Below, piece after piece: positions 47,571 to 56,156 of a DNA stretch of 64,000 nucleotides. Location: the NCBI RefSeq assembly GCF_004168585.1, contig NZ_PGVH01000047.1:62001-126000 (forward strand), in the 5' to 3' direction. The notes beneath the pieces are model-generated. The model did no database searches, had not been told where the DNA came from, and saw only the letters and a list, made by a program, of their open reading frames with translations. Position numbers and translations under genes: made by a program. Numbering within the stretch: the stretch's first letter is position 1; each line of letters starts with the position of its first letter. The DNA comes from Shewanella sp. OPT22. GTDB taxonomy: Bacteria; Pseudomonadota; Gammaproteobacteria; Enterobacterales; Shewanellaceae.

Positions 47571-47871
47571 GCAATTTCTCCTTTTTGTCTTGCATGAATA
47601 CGTAGGTTCGATGTTAGGGGAGTTTTATTAGAGTTGCGATGTTGTCGATGACATTTTTCACTATTTTTGTCAGAAAACTCACGTTGCATCCGTTTGAGGC
47701 AGAAATTGCGTGTTTTGATCAACAAACTGCTCGTATAGATGGATTACTCATTGATTTTGTTTGTTAAAAAAGTAAGAATTGATAAGTATAATGAAAAACT
47801 GATTATTCCTATATTTGAACACAAAATTATTCAGGCTAATGAGTTGTTAGCACTACAAGGAAGTATGGAAT
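47571..47871. other. Divergent promoter region of the cargo module
   Basis: A 301-bp gap between the 74-aa gene and the 588-aa gene. The minus-strand side holds the shared island motif (47593–47611). A plausible plus-strand promoter has TATAAT at 47786–47791 with TTAAAA 17 bp upstream. SD AAGGA lies before the ATG at 47872. Confidence 0.5.
47593..47611 (-). promoter_or_regulatory. Shared island upstream motif (best copy)
   Basis: On the minus strand: TCGAACCTACGTATTCATG. Related copies lie upstream of other minus-strand island genes: 53875–53893 (TCGTAGCTACGTATTCATG), 46705–46723 (TCGCTCCTATGTAGTTATG) and 45069–45085 (TCGCTACTTAGTTTCAT). All are 23–30 bp before the start codon, as expected for a promoter or activator box. 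Confidence 0.6.
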
Positions 47872-49638
47872 ATGCCCGAACGTCTGGAGCTAACTAAAAA
47901 CGCTCAATTTTATGTTCCTATAAACACAATTACAGATTCAAACATAAATGACATTCTTGGTTCTGCTGTTGATAATATGGATACAGATGCTGAGTTTGTT
48001 CTAAACCTATTTAGAGAAGACAAAGTTGTCGATGAATTAGACTTAAATTATAAATGTTCAGTTCGAGTATTCCCGTCGGTTAGGCCAGTATACTTTATCG
48101 ATGAAGAGTTAGAAGATAGAGTTTTTGCATTTATTATACTGGTTGAGTACGAGAACTACTTAGCTATATTTAAAAAAAGCTGTGCCAACATATCCGAATT
48201 TCTAAAAGAGCATTTTACATTGGTTGATAGCAGGGATTTAAGCGCTACATTCGATGACAATAATGTTGAGTTTCAAAAAATAGCTTTAAGAAATATGACG
48301 GTTTCAGATAGAGCTATGAGGTCTCGATCTTATGAGGCAGCAGATCTAAAAGGTCTGCTTTCTACACACTCAGCAGGTAGATCAATACCTTTCTATTTAA
48401 AATTGAGGCAAGGTGCTATAACTAAAACTATTTCTGGCACGGGACGACTAGTAGAATCTTCTGATAGAAAATCCTTAGATGAAATTGCTGTATGGGTAAA
48501 AGAGCAGGTTGAGCTAATTAAAAACCCTCCTAACGGTAATAGCTTTCTTGATTCTTTTGCCAAAAAAATTGAATTAGTTGATGTTTTAGCTGTATCTGAT
48601 CCTAGTGCTCTTCTAATAGAAAGTACGCCTCTATACGAAAGGATAGAAAAAGAAGGTTTAACGCTAAAATATAAATCGTCTAAAAAGGGCAATGTAGATG
48701 TATCGGCTAAATTATTAAATAGGCTTTTCTCCTTATTTGAAAAAGTATACGAAATAAATGACGAATGTAAGGTTATCGGCAGAGAGACCTGTACAAAACT
48801 TAGAAAAAATTCAAAAAGTTTAACTTTAACATCAAAAATATTGACAAAGTTTCGTGTTATTGAAAATGGTAAAGAAGTTACGTTACAAAAGTTCATCGTT
48901 AAAAATGGATATTTCAGCATAACTTTTACTGATCCAAAATATATGTATTTTATGGGCTCTTGTTTTGAAGACTCTTCAGGGATTTCTGAAATAAATAGCA
49001 TTTTAGAAATACTTCAACCTAAAGCCGTCATTCAATCAGTAACATCAGAAAAAGGTATTTTTTCTAATGCTACAACAGACTTCGATGCTGACTCAATGTT
49101 TGGTGTTGTTGAGCGTTTACACCAAAATGATGATTTCATATTATGTGATGATTTAGGAATTGAGTGGGCAGATCATATAACTTTTAACAAAAGTGACTCT
49201 AGCATAAGTTTTATACACTCAAAGCATGGTGATACTAGCACCTCAGCAAGTAATCTTCATGATGTGGTTGGGCAAGGGATTAAAAACTTAGGGAATATGT
49301 ATTTTACTAAGGAGCAGATGGTTGCTCGTATAAATGATAAATTTTCGAATACTTATAACAATAGTGGCAGCAATACTCAAATCGCTAGAATTAGGAAAGG
49401 TACTCCTGAAACAGCTGAGACATTTCTTGATGGGTTACTAAAAGATTATAAACTTCACAGGAAATGTATTCTGAGCTGCTCTTTTCTTTCAAAAGCCGAT
49501 GTTATAGTTGAATTTGCAAAAATTCAACGTAATGAAACAGTTTCAGGGCATGTAATTCAATTACTTTGGATTATTTCATCATTTGCGCACGCAGTTAAAG
49601 ATATGAATGCAATACCAATCATATATTGTGCCGAATAG
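47872..49638 (+). CDS. Unknown 588-aa protein, first gene of cargo module
   Basis: I cannot name the family. The protein is soluble, mixed alpha/beta, without a signal peptide. Residues 426–475 read CDDLGIEWADHI, then ISFIHSKHGD, ASNLHDVVGQGIKNLGNM. The Asp/Glu pair followed by a beta strand ending in H-x-K and a Gln helix resembles PD-(D/E)XK-type nuclease cores, but this is pattern-matching by eye. The N-terminal half (FVLNLFREDKVVDEL, VRVFPSVRPVYFIDEELEDRVFAFIILVEYE) is novel to me. SD AAGGA nine bases upstream supports the ATG. The two following genes are co-oriented, and a 108-nt imperfect palindrome follows the stop. Confidence 0.8.
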   Translation: MPERLELTKNAQFYVPINTITDSNINDILGSAVDNMDTDAEFVLNLFREDKVVDELDLNYKCSVRVFPSVRPVYFIDEELEDRVFAFIILVEYENYLAIFKKSCANISEFLKEHFTLVDSRDLSATFDDNNVEFQKIALRNMTVSDRAMRSRSYEAADLKGLLSTHSAGRSIPFYLKLRQGAITKTISGTGRLVESSDRKSLDEIAVWVKEQVELIKNPPNGNSFLDSFAKKIELVDVLAVSDPSALLIESTPLYERIEKEGLTLKYKSSKKGNVDVSAKLLNRLFSLFEKVYEINDECKVIGRETCTKLRKNSKSLTLTSKILTKFRVIENGKEVTLQKFIVKNGYFSITFTDPKYMYFMGSCFEDSSGISEINSILEILQPKAVIQSVTSEKGIFSNATTDFDADSMFGVVERLHQNDDFILCDDLGIEWADHITFNKSDSSISFIHSKHGDTSTSASNLHDVVGQGIKNLGNMYFTKEQMVARINDKFSNTYNNSGSNTQIARIRKGTPETAETFLDGLLKDYKLHRKCILSCSFLSKADVIVEFAKIQRNETVSGHVIQLLWIISSFAHAVKDMNAIPIIYCAE

Positions 49639-49737
49639 TGCATACAAGTCATTCAAGCAGGACGAATTACAGTTAGCTATTTCTCCTTCGTCGCTTTTTT
49701 AGCTAACTATTATTTGCCTTTAAATGAAATATTAGGC
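49630..49737. repeat. Imperfect palindrome after the 588-aa gene
   Basis: Outer arms GCCGAATA (49630) and TATTAGGC (49730) match at 7 of 8 positions; inner arms AGTTAGCTA (49671) and TAGCTAACT (49700) are perfect. The left arm includes the stop codon. Size and layout resemble integron attC sites, but the core GTTRRRY is not exact. Confidence 0.5.
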
Positions 49738-49761
49738 CTCTTATAAAACATCGGAGTTTGT

Positions 49762-50547
49762 GTGATAGATTTAGATAATCCAGCAGGTAGATTTTATAAT
49801 TTACTTCAACAAGCGAAGTCGAGACCTGATTCGCATAAAGTAAGAGAAGTTTGGGCTCATGTGTTCGACGAAGATCAAAAAGATGACTCTGCGATTACTC
49901 GAAAGGTTGTAGAGTTTTACCAATTAGGCGAAGAAGTAAAGCAATTAATTTCCATGAATAATGGAGTTAATAAAGAGTTATATCTTTCATCATTTCCGCA
50001 AGTTGAAAGAGCTATTTTCCCTTTAAATTTAAATACTACTTGGCAAGGGCAAAAACAACAATTAAATGATGGAGTCATGACTAGGCTTCAATTTTGCTCC
50101 GAACTATTGTCAACTTTTTATAAAGAAGAGAAATTATCTATAGATGAACTTAAAAGTATAACTACTTTAATAGATAATTTATTTGAAGCAGTATTAAGCG
50201 GCTCATTAGAAGAAAGTATTAGGCTAACGTTGTTAGAAGAAATTGAGCGTTTAAGAACTGCTTTATCTATGTATAAGATCAAAGGTGCTAAAGGTTTAAA
50301 GCAGTCACTTCAGTCAACGATTGGTATGGTTGTCGCAAATAAAACAGATTTATCTAAAGCCTCCGAAAAAGACAAAGATACCATTGAACGGCTGGGTTTG
50401 CTTATTGATAAAATTGATTCGTTTACAGCTAAAGCATTAAAAGTTCACAAGGTGTTGAGCAAACCATTTCAATCATTACTTGGCCTTGTTTTTCAAGAGG
50501 ATAGTACCAAATCTCCTGTCACTGAAGTAGACGATATCGAGGCCTAA
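49762..50547 (+). CDS. Unknown helical 261-aa protein, second gene of cargo module
   Basis: The start is GTG 49762 with GGAG six bases upstream. The product is almost wholly alpha-helical and Leu/Lys/Glu rich (FYNLLQQAKSRPDSHKVREVWAHVF, LTLLEEIERLRTALSMYKIKG, DKDTIERLGLLIDKIDSF). No catalytic motif, signal or membrane helix is evident. Position between an unknown protein and an SMC-like ATPase suggests an adaptor or oligomerisation subunit, which is inference. A 63-nt hairpin follows. Confidence 0.78.
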   Translation: MIDLDNPAGRFYNLLQQAKSRPDSHKVREVWAHVFDEDQKDDSAITRKVVEFYQLGEEVKQLISMNNGVNKELYLSSFPQVERAIFPLNLNTTWQGQKQQLNDGVMTRLQFCSELLSTFYKEEKLSIDELKSITTLIDNLFEAVLSGSLEESIRLTLLEEIERLRTALSMYKIKGAKGLKQSLQSTIGMVVANKTDLSKASEKDKDTIERLGLLIDKIDSFTAKALKVHKVLSKPFQSLLGLVFQEDSTKSPVTEVDDIEA

Positions 50548-50558
50548 GGTAAAAAAAA

Positions 50559-50621
50559 GGACTAAAACTGGTTAGCATTAGTCACTTCTCCGTTCCTAAA
50601 CTTAGCCAACCAATTTTAGCC
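50559..50621. repeat. Imperfect palindrome after the 261-aa gene
   Basis: GG-ACTAAAACTGGTTAGC (50559–50576) pairs with GCCAACCAATTTTAGCC (50605–50621) with about three mismatches, followed by CTTTTATT. It may be a terminator, leaving the ATPase gene with its own promoter, or an attC-like site. Confidence 0.55.
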
Positions 50622-50699
50622 TTTTATTATGGGCATCATGTGCTATTCAGCATCCAGTTTCGTTCAACCTCAAATAGAATGTAAAGTATAAGGACATAT

Positions 50700-52862
50700 A
50701 TGATTACTGACGTTCATATAGAAAATGTAGCAAGTTACAAAAATGCTTCCAAATTTTCCCCAAAAAATAAAATTTCATTACTTTATGGATTGAATGGGAC
50801 GGGAAAAAGCACCATTTCAAATTACTTATATAACCCTCAGCTGAGTATATATAAAGACTGTAGACTTAGTAGAAGTGCTGAGTGTGACATTCTTGTTTAC
50901 AATCAAAAATTCCTGAATGATTATTTCTACGAAGAGGATAGTTTAAAAGGTATATTTACCTTATCAAAAGAAAATAAGAGTATTTTGCAACAAATCCAGC
51001 AAGAGACCACTAAGCTAGGCGAACTGGATAAAGATAAAGAAACTATTGATGGGAAACTTTCTGATTTACAAAAACGATTAGTCAAAGAAAAAGAAAAAGG
51101 AGTCACCAGTCTCTGGAAGATAAAAACGAATTATTCAGGAGGAGACAGAGTTTTAGAATATTGTCTTGAAGGCTTAAAAATAAAAGAAAAGCTATTCTCT
51201 CATATAAATAAGATTGAATTACCTAAAAACAAGCCTGAAGATACTATAGAAAAGTTGAAGGCTGAGGTATCTTCTATTGAGGGAGAAAATGCAAATAGAC
51301 TGAATAGATTAGGGGGATTTGTCTTTACAGGTTCAGCGGTAGAAGTAGACTCTTTATTCAGTAAAATCATTGTTGGTAGTCAAGAAGGTAGCGTTGCAGA
51401 GTTTATTAACAATCTAGGAAATATCGATTGGGTTAAAAATGGTCTTGAATATGTTTCAGCTCAAGTTTCTGGAACAGCCTCAGAATGTCCATTCTGCCAA
51501 GAAAAAACCATCACGCAAGATTTACTATCATCAATAAAAGATGTATTTGATCTTTCATACGAAAATGATATTGAAGCATTAAAGAAGTTGCAAGAAAGCT
51601 ATAAAATGGCTGCTGATGAACTCGTATTTGGCAATATTGACGAGCTGGTCGTAACTACACCTCAAATTTCTAAGCAGTGGGAGCTTGCTGTTGAAGAGAT
51701 AAAATCAATATATAGAGAAAATACACTTCAAATTGAAAGCAAACTTAAAAGTCCCAGCACACCTATAAGTCTAAAAAACTGTAATAGCACAATCGCTCGA
51801 CTTAATGACACTTCAAGCCAGTTAAATGTTTTAATTGATAATCATAATAGCAAGTTAGAGAACAAAGCATCTTCCTTAGATGAAATAAAAAAACGTTTCT
51901 GGGATCTTATGCGTTGGGAGTATGATCAAACTATTTCAACATATAAGTCAGAGAGTGCCGTAAACCAAAAAGAAGAGTCAGAAATAATATCAGATCAAAA
52001 AAATAAGGCTGAAGAGATAGTCACATGTAAGCACAATATTTCAAATTTAAGAAAGCAAACAGTCAATATTGAAGAGGCAATTGAGAATATCAACAACTCT
52101 CTTTTGGAGATAGGAATTGTTGGGTTTTCTGTTGTTAAGCATGGAGATAATCTATATAAGATTGCCCGTTCTGATATGAACTCAGAAGTTTTCCATTCAT
52201 TGAGTGAAGGTGAAAAGACTGTAATTAGTTTCTTGTATTTTATTGAGCTTTGTAAAGGGGAAAAAACAGCGGCTAGTAGTCCAAATAAAAAGGTAGTTGT
52301 GATAGATGATCCAATTTCAAGTCTATCTCATCTTTACATTTTTAATATCGGTCAACTTATCAAAAAAACGTTTTTCAACTCATCATCATATGAGCAGGTT
52401 GTAGTTTTAACCCACAGCTTGTATTTTTTTTATGAATTAACTCATACGAACAAGACCAAGAGAGATGAAACACAAAACCTTTATAGAATCATAAAAAATT
52501 CCAATGGCAGTTCAATTTTAAGTATGAAGTATGAAGAAATACAAAATGACTATCAAACATATTGGGCAATGATAAAAGATAGTTCTACGCCTCCTGCACT
52601 AATTGCTAATTGCATGAGGAATATAGTTGAGTATTTCTTTAGTTTTGTACAAAAGAAAGATTTTAACAATGTCTTTCAAAAACCAGCGTTATCTGCTGAT
52701 AAGTTCAAAACATTCTATCGTTATATGAACAGAGAATCACATTCTTTGGGGCAAAATATATTTGATATCAAAGAATTCAACCATGAAATATTCAAAGAAG
52801 GATTAAAGTTGATTTTTGATGAATGTGGCTACATTGAGCATTATAAAGCAATGATGAAGTAG
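50700..52862 (+). CDS. AAA_13-type SMC-like ATPase, third gene of cargo module
   Basis: The 720-residue ATPase has an N-terminal Walker A YGLNGTGKST (Gly30–Thr38), a VYNQKFLNDYF motif typical of AAA_13 proteins, two long coiled-coil arms, and a CPFC zinc-hook-like turn at Cys263/Cys266. The ABC signature is SLSEGEKT (Ser502), Walker B is VVVIDDPISSL (Asp536/Asp537), and the H-loop is VVLTHSLYFF. The C-terminal part has FYRYMNRESHSLG. AAA_13 ATPases occur in anticodon nucleases PrrC/RloC and in other phage-defence proteins. SD AAGGA is six bases upstream. A 103-nt palindrome follows. Confidence 0.9.
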   Translation: MITDVHIENVASYKNASKFSPKNKISLLYGLNGTGKSTISNYLYNPQLSIYKDCRLSRSAECDILVYNQKFLNDYFYEEDSLKGIFTLSKENKSILQQIQQETTKLGELDKDKETIDGKLSDLQKRLVKEKEKGVTSLWKIKTNYSGGDRVLEYCLEGLKIKEKLFSHINKIELPKNKPEDTIEKLKAEVSSIEGENANRLNRLGGFVFTGSAVEVDSLFSKIIVGSQEGSVAEFINNLGNIDWVKNGLEYVSAQVSGTASECPFCQEKTITQDLLSSIKDVFDLSYENDIEALKKLQESYKMAADELVFGNIDELVVTTPQISKQWELAVEEIKSIYRENTLQIESKLKSPSTPISLKNCNSTIARLNDTSSQLNVLIDNHNSKLENKASSLDEIKKRFWDLMRWEYDQTISTYKSESAVNQKEESEIISDQKNKAEEIVTCKHNISNLRKQTVNIEEAIENINNSLLEIGIVGFSVVKHGDNLYKIARSDMNSEVFHSLSEGEKTVISFLYFIELCKGEKTAASSPNKKVVVIDDPISSLSHLYIFNIGQLIKKTFFNSSSYEQVVVLTHSLYFFYELTHTNKTKRDETQNLYRIIKNSNGSSILSMKYEEIQNDYQTYWAMIKDSSTPPALIANCMRNIVEYFFSFVQKKDFNNVFQKPALSADKFKTFYRYMNRESHSLGQNIFDIKEFNHEIFKEGLKLIFDECGYIEHYKAMMK

Positions 52863-52865
52863 TCG

Positions 52866-52968
52866 TTAAAAATTGTACAAATCAAGCATCTCAACAGAAC
52901 AAATACAGGTTGGTTTTTGCCACCATATTTGTTCGCATATGCAGCAGGGCTGCGTACACAAATTTTAA
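52866..52968. repeat. Imperfect palindrome after the AAA_13 ATPase gene
   Basis: Outer arms TTAAAAATTGTAC (52866) and GTACACAAATTTTAA (52954), inner arms GAACAAATA (52897) and TATTTGTTC (52926), with a TGG/CCA pair at the tip. The total is 103 nt, starting three bases after the stop codon. Confidence 0.6.
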
Positions 52969-52992
52969 GCATTAAAACAGGTATCGCTGTAA

Positions 52993-53394
52993 ATGGAATT
53001 ATCGAAAAAATTATTGGTCGGTGTTTGGTCGTTAGAGGAATTTATCGTCCATCGTGAGTCTGGTGAATTATTTAATTGGCCGGGTAAGCAAAGCGGAACG
53101 TTAATTTATACCGATAACGGTTTTGTTAGTGTTGCTCAAAACCGAGCGCCTTTACCGAACCCAACACAAGAAGATAAAAATCGAGTTTCGAATTTTTATA
53201 CTGGCACGTATGAACTCGACTTGCCGAACAACCAAGTGTTTCATACTGGATTACAGTCTAGCGTACCGAGTGTTATCGGTGAACGTATGCAACGCTCGTT
53301 AACCTTGTTGCCTGATGGTCGATTGCAGATTTTTGGTAAGGGGTTAAGGGAGAATGTGACGCTGATATGGTCAAAGGTAACCACTGATAAATAA
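52993..53394 (+). CDS. Lipocalin-like domain protein
   Basis: The 133-residue protein begins LSKKLLVGVWSLEEFIVHRESGE and continues GKQSGTLIYTDNGFVSVAQN, the G-x-W and GxLIYTxxGxMSV features of the Lipocalin_5 family, then YTGTYELD and the C-terminal LTLIW-like strand. Cytoplasmic small-molecule binding is the usual assumption. It is downstream of the ATPase gene but separated by the palindrome, so it may be independent cargo. Confidence 0.8.
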   Translation: MELSKKLLVGVWSLEEFIVHRESGELFNWPGKQSGTLIYTDNGFVSVAQNRAPLPNPTQEDKNRVSNFYTGTYELDLPNNQVFHTGLQSSVPSVIGERMQRSLTLLPDGRLQIFGKGLRENVTLIWSKVTTDK

Positions 53395-53475
53395 GGCTGG
53401 TATGTAGCACAGAGCAATCGCCAATATTTAAGCTTGTTAGCATTGCCACTTAGCTCAATTTTTACAACCGAGAAA

Positions 53476-53495
53476 AGTGGGCTTAAAAGCCCACT
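53476..53495 (-). terminator. Terminator of the 109-aa minus-strand gene
   Basis: AGTGGGCTT/AAGCCCACT stem with a TTTT tail on the minus strand, 20 bases past the stop of 53516–53845. Confidence 0.7.
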
Positions 53496-53515
53496 CAGTA
53501 AAGGTACCAACAGAG

Positions 53516-53845
53516 TTATGATGACAAGTGATGCTTATCGTCAATTGTTAGAAATAACAGTCTTTCCTCATTATCTTCTATGTGCTGTTGATGGGTTAAG
53601 TTGTATGCCCTTGCAGATGCGTTAATGACCTCTCTGGCGATAAACATCAAAGCTTCACGTTCATGCAATTGCAAACCTTCAAATTCTCGACTTAGAAATT
53701 CTGAATAAACAAAATCATCATGTCGACCAAACCTATCAAGCTTTAGCTCATCAATCTCAACTTCATTTCGATGAAACGCTATTGCTAATAACTCCATAAG
53801 CTTCAAGCAGTGCTCTGTCTTTAACTTGTATTCGTTTTCTCGCAT
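53516..53845 (-). CDS. Island protein, 109 aa, unknown
   Basis: I place the start at ATG 53845 because GGAG lies six bases upstream; a TTG at 53857 extends the frame by four residues without better support. The protein is helical and acidic, with many His (HEREALMFIAREVINASARAYNLTHQQHIEDNEE). The shared island motif TCGTAGCTACGTATTCATG lies 30 bp upstream. This places it in the same regulon as the minus-strand genes at 44080–47570, although it is separated from them by the cargo. No family recognised. Confidence 0.68.
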   Translation of the reverse strand: MRENEYKLKTEHCLKLMELLAIAFHRNEVEIDELKLDRFGRHDDFVYSEFLSREFEGLQLHEREALMFIAREVINASARAYNLTHQQHIEDNEERLLFLTIDDKHHLSS

Positions 53846-54433
53846 TCGTAGCTCCAATAATTTGTGCCGTTTGACATGAATACGTAGCTACGAGCTATGG
53901 ATATTTTTTCAGTTTTATAGACAGTAAATTTTATTCTTCCTAGGAAATTCCTCCCGAGATGCTTACTCTAGCTGGTTTTTATACTTTTCCTTGGATCCCC
54001 CTGTGTCAGACTTGTTGTCACTCCTAATATTCAATCAATTTAAACTGTTTAGGGAGCGGAAGTTAGGCAACTAAATGACACATTATTCAACAGAACGAAA
54101 AGAATCTGTACTCAGTAAAATGCTCCCTCCACACAATATGACCATTGCTGCAATTTCCAGAGAAGAAGGCATTTCTGTTCTAATGGGTATGGACTTTGAG
54201 TGTGCGGTGGCGAAACAGAACAACAATCTATCAACTCTAAAAATAAAAATATGAGTTTCATAATAGATCGAGAATAAATAATTATGCATCTTCTTCGATA
54301 TACCATCTTTCATATTTTTTTGTTCAGTTATGGTTCAGTCCGTACATTGTAAAATTGAAAAAACACTAACTTAATCATTTGAGTTATAAGTTGAGTTAAT
54401 TATAAATATAACTAATTGAATCATAGGTGATAT
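53846..54433. other. Gap with a transposase remnant
   Basis: This 588-bp stretch holds the island motif (53875–53893) and a degraded insertion sequence whose transposase N-terminus starts at 54075. The left part around 53995–54060 reads like an IS end (CCCCCTGTGTCAGAC followed by non-coding leader), but its border is not certain. Confidence 0.5.
54075..54254 (+). pseudogene. Transposase N-terminal fragment
   Basis: ATG 54075 starts MTHYSTERKESVLSKMLPPH, then NMTIAAISREEGISVL. This matches the HTH N-terminus of IS3/IS66-type transposases (consensus YSxERKxxVLxKLLPPxNxxVxxVAxxEGIS). After about residue 36 the similarity ends and the frame closes at 54254. It is an IS remnant. Confidence 0.75.
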
Positions 54434-55306
54434 ATGCTTGAACGTTTAACTCCAATGACTCCAGGTGAAAGTTCGTTATCTGGACGATGGTTTTATGATG
54501 AAAAATCACAACCAATCGGTGATCTGTCGATTGCTGAGCACAGAGAGTCTTTAGCTAAAGAAGTGATTTCAGTTATACAACTACATCCAGGACAAGATAA
54601 AAAATTCAGTTGTATAGAAGGAAAAGATGCAAACGATGTTGCAAATTTTCTTAGGATTGGAACTGGGAAGCTAGTGAACACAGAAACAGGTGAAGTTGGT
54701 GGATTACAGCATAAACTCCTCTTTCAAGGGGAAGAAGGGCAAAAGTTTTATGATACATTAACAGCATTTTCCCCAGAGATAACTAAATTTAGTGAACATG
54801 TTGGTGAATTAATTGCTGGCTATTTTACGGAGGCTGGTCCCTTACATGAATATAAATTAGGAGAAGTGAGAATCGAAGACTCTGTGCCAATCGCTTTCCG
54901 CTTTCCTAAGCACATCCCTGACTTTGATATAACAGTAACACATAAAGAAAGCGGCAAAGAGTATTCTGTAACTGACAATTCGGAAAATGAAAGTTTTGAT
55001 GTAGCAGAAGTTATGCCTGGTAATGAGGTAGAAATTATTAAGAATGAGGACGGTAGTACAACAACAGTATATTCAATGTCTTTCAGTGCAACTATCAGTT
55101 TCGATGAGACTGGACAAGCAAACTTTGTCACTCCGGAAGGAGAACATCAAATGACAGTACAAGAAGAAGACGCGTTAATAAAAGCTGGAGAAATATGCTC
55201 AAATGAGTTATCTAAATTTCAAAAAGAAAAGTTTCCAGCTTTGGAGTTAGCTCCTGAGCAAAAACCTGAACTGAGTAAAAAAGTAGTCGTTAAATCTAAG
55301 TTATAA
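54434..55306 (+). CDS. Unknown acidic 290-aa protein
   Basis: SD AGGTG lies four bases upstream of the ATG. The N-terminus MLERLTPMTPGESSLSGRWFYDE has no signal peptide. The middle (HEYKLGEVRIEDSVPIAFRF, DFDITVTHKESGKEYSVTD, STTTVYSMSFSATISFDE) is beta-rich, and the C-terminus ends in a Lys-rich tail KKVVVKSKL. No family recognised. Directly after its stop lies a group II intron RT fragment, so the 3' flank of this gene was rearranged. It may be an effector-like or island cargo gene. Confidence 0.65.
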   Translation: MLERLTPMTPGESSLSGRWFYDEKSQPIGDLSIAEHRESLAKEVISVIQLHPGQDKKFSCIEGKDANDVANFLRIGTGKLVNTETGEVGGLQHKLLFQGEEGQKFYDTLTAFSPEITKFSEHVGELIAGYFTEAGPLHEYKLGEVRIEDSVPIAFRFPKHIPDFDITVTHKESGKEYSVTDNSENESFDVAEVMPGNEVEIIKNEDGSTTTVYSMSFSATISFDETGQANFVTPEGEHQMTVQEEDALIKAGEICSNELSKFQKEKFPALELAPEQKPELSKKVVVKSKL

Positions 55307-55569
55307 TTTTCATTATAACCAGTGCTTCAAAGGAAGTGCTTATCAATGAAATCAAACCGCTACTCATTACCTTTCTACAAAAGCGAGGGCTTACGCTTTC
55401 TGAAGAGAAAACACACGTAACTCATATCAATGTTGGCTTTGATTTTCTAGGGTTTAACCTGAGGAAATACAAAGGTAAATTACTCATTAAACCGAGTAAA
55501 AATAATGTTCTAAATGACTCTTTCGTGGAGACATCAAACGATCCAGGGGTACAAATCATGCCTGTGTAG
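55303..55569 (+). pseudogene. Group II intron reverse transcriptase fragment
   Basis: The frame reads FIITSASKEVLINEIKPLL, FLQKRGLTLSEEKTHVTHI, GFDFLGFNLRKYKGKLLIKPSKNN. These are RT domain motifs 6–7 of group II intron maturases (consensus DDFIVTAxSKE, LxLSxEKTxIxHI, GFDFLGFxxRKYxGKLLIKPSK). The YADD active site upstream and the maturase/endonuclease domains downstream are missing. An ATG- or GTG-initiated part starting about 55336 is open to 55569, but it cannot be functional. Confidence 0.85.
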
Positions 55570-56156
55570 TTTTGAGTGAGCTAACAATACGAACGAGTGC
55601 GTTGGAGATGAAAAATAGTTATGAAAAGTTAAGTATTGAAGAGGAGCTAAGATTCGTCAGTAGCTTTTTGAATAGCTTGAAATTTGTGTTACGCTCTACC
55701 GACAGCGATTAATACGCTGTAACACAATCAATAACACACTTTTAAAGACTACTGATTATTCGATTTTTTTATTTTGACGGTGCACATATCGCAATTGATA
55801 CAACTGTCATCAATTAATAACGCCACTTTGTTGATATTCCTCGGTAAAATTCAGTAATCGCAAGGGTTTCAGAGAAAGTACGTTATTGGGACGTGACGAC
55901 TTTGAATTGCCTTGGGGGTCCATATTTTACTATAAAACTAGGATATGTGTAATAGCTATTACATTTGGCAATTCACTTGTTTATAGAAAATTAATCGAAT
56001 TGTACTAAGTTTATATTTTGCCTTTATAAAATTTTATACAATGATTGCTAGTTTTCAGTTCACAACTTTTGATAAAATCTTTCAATATCATTTTTTAAGC
56101 CTTTTAAGTATTAGAAAGGTTACATTAGCAAGGATGCGCCTTCTGAGAGAGGCGTT
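55570..56156. other. Right island end and adjoining intergenic DNA
   Basis: Contains about 210 bp of island DNA with no recognised gene, attR at 55783–55825, then 330 bp of very AT-rich chromosomal DNA before the next gene. To the right of attR the sequence is faintly similar to that right of attL (a shared GAATT-rich segment), consistent with two versions of the yfhL upstream region. Confidence 0.55.
55783..55825. repeat. attR: right direct repeat of the genomic island
   Basis: Thirty-eight bases (55783–55820) are identical to attL, followed by one mismatch and GCCA. On the minus strand it encodes the first 15 residues of YfhL starting with GTG, and then diverges at once from the ferredoxin sequence. 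Confidence 0.9.

Noticed and set aside
54062..54068. GTTAGGC, the perfect core of an integron attC site
   Set aside because: It sits in the degraded insertion sequence; no complementary GCCTAAC lies within the usual distance and no stem could be drawn.
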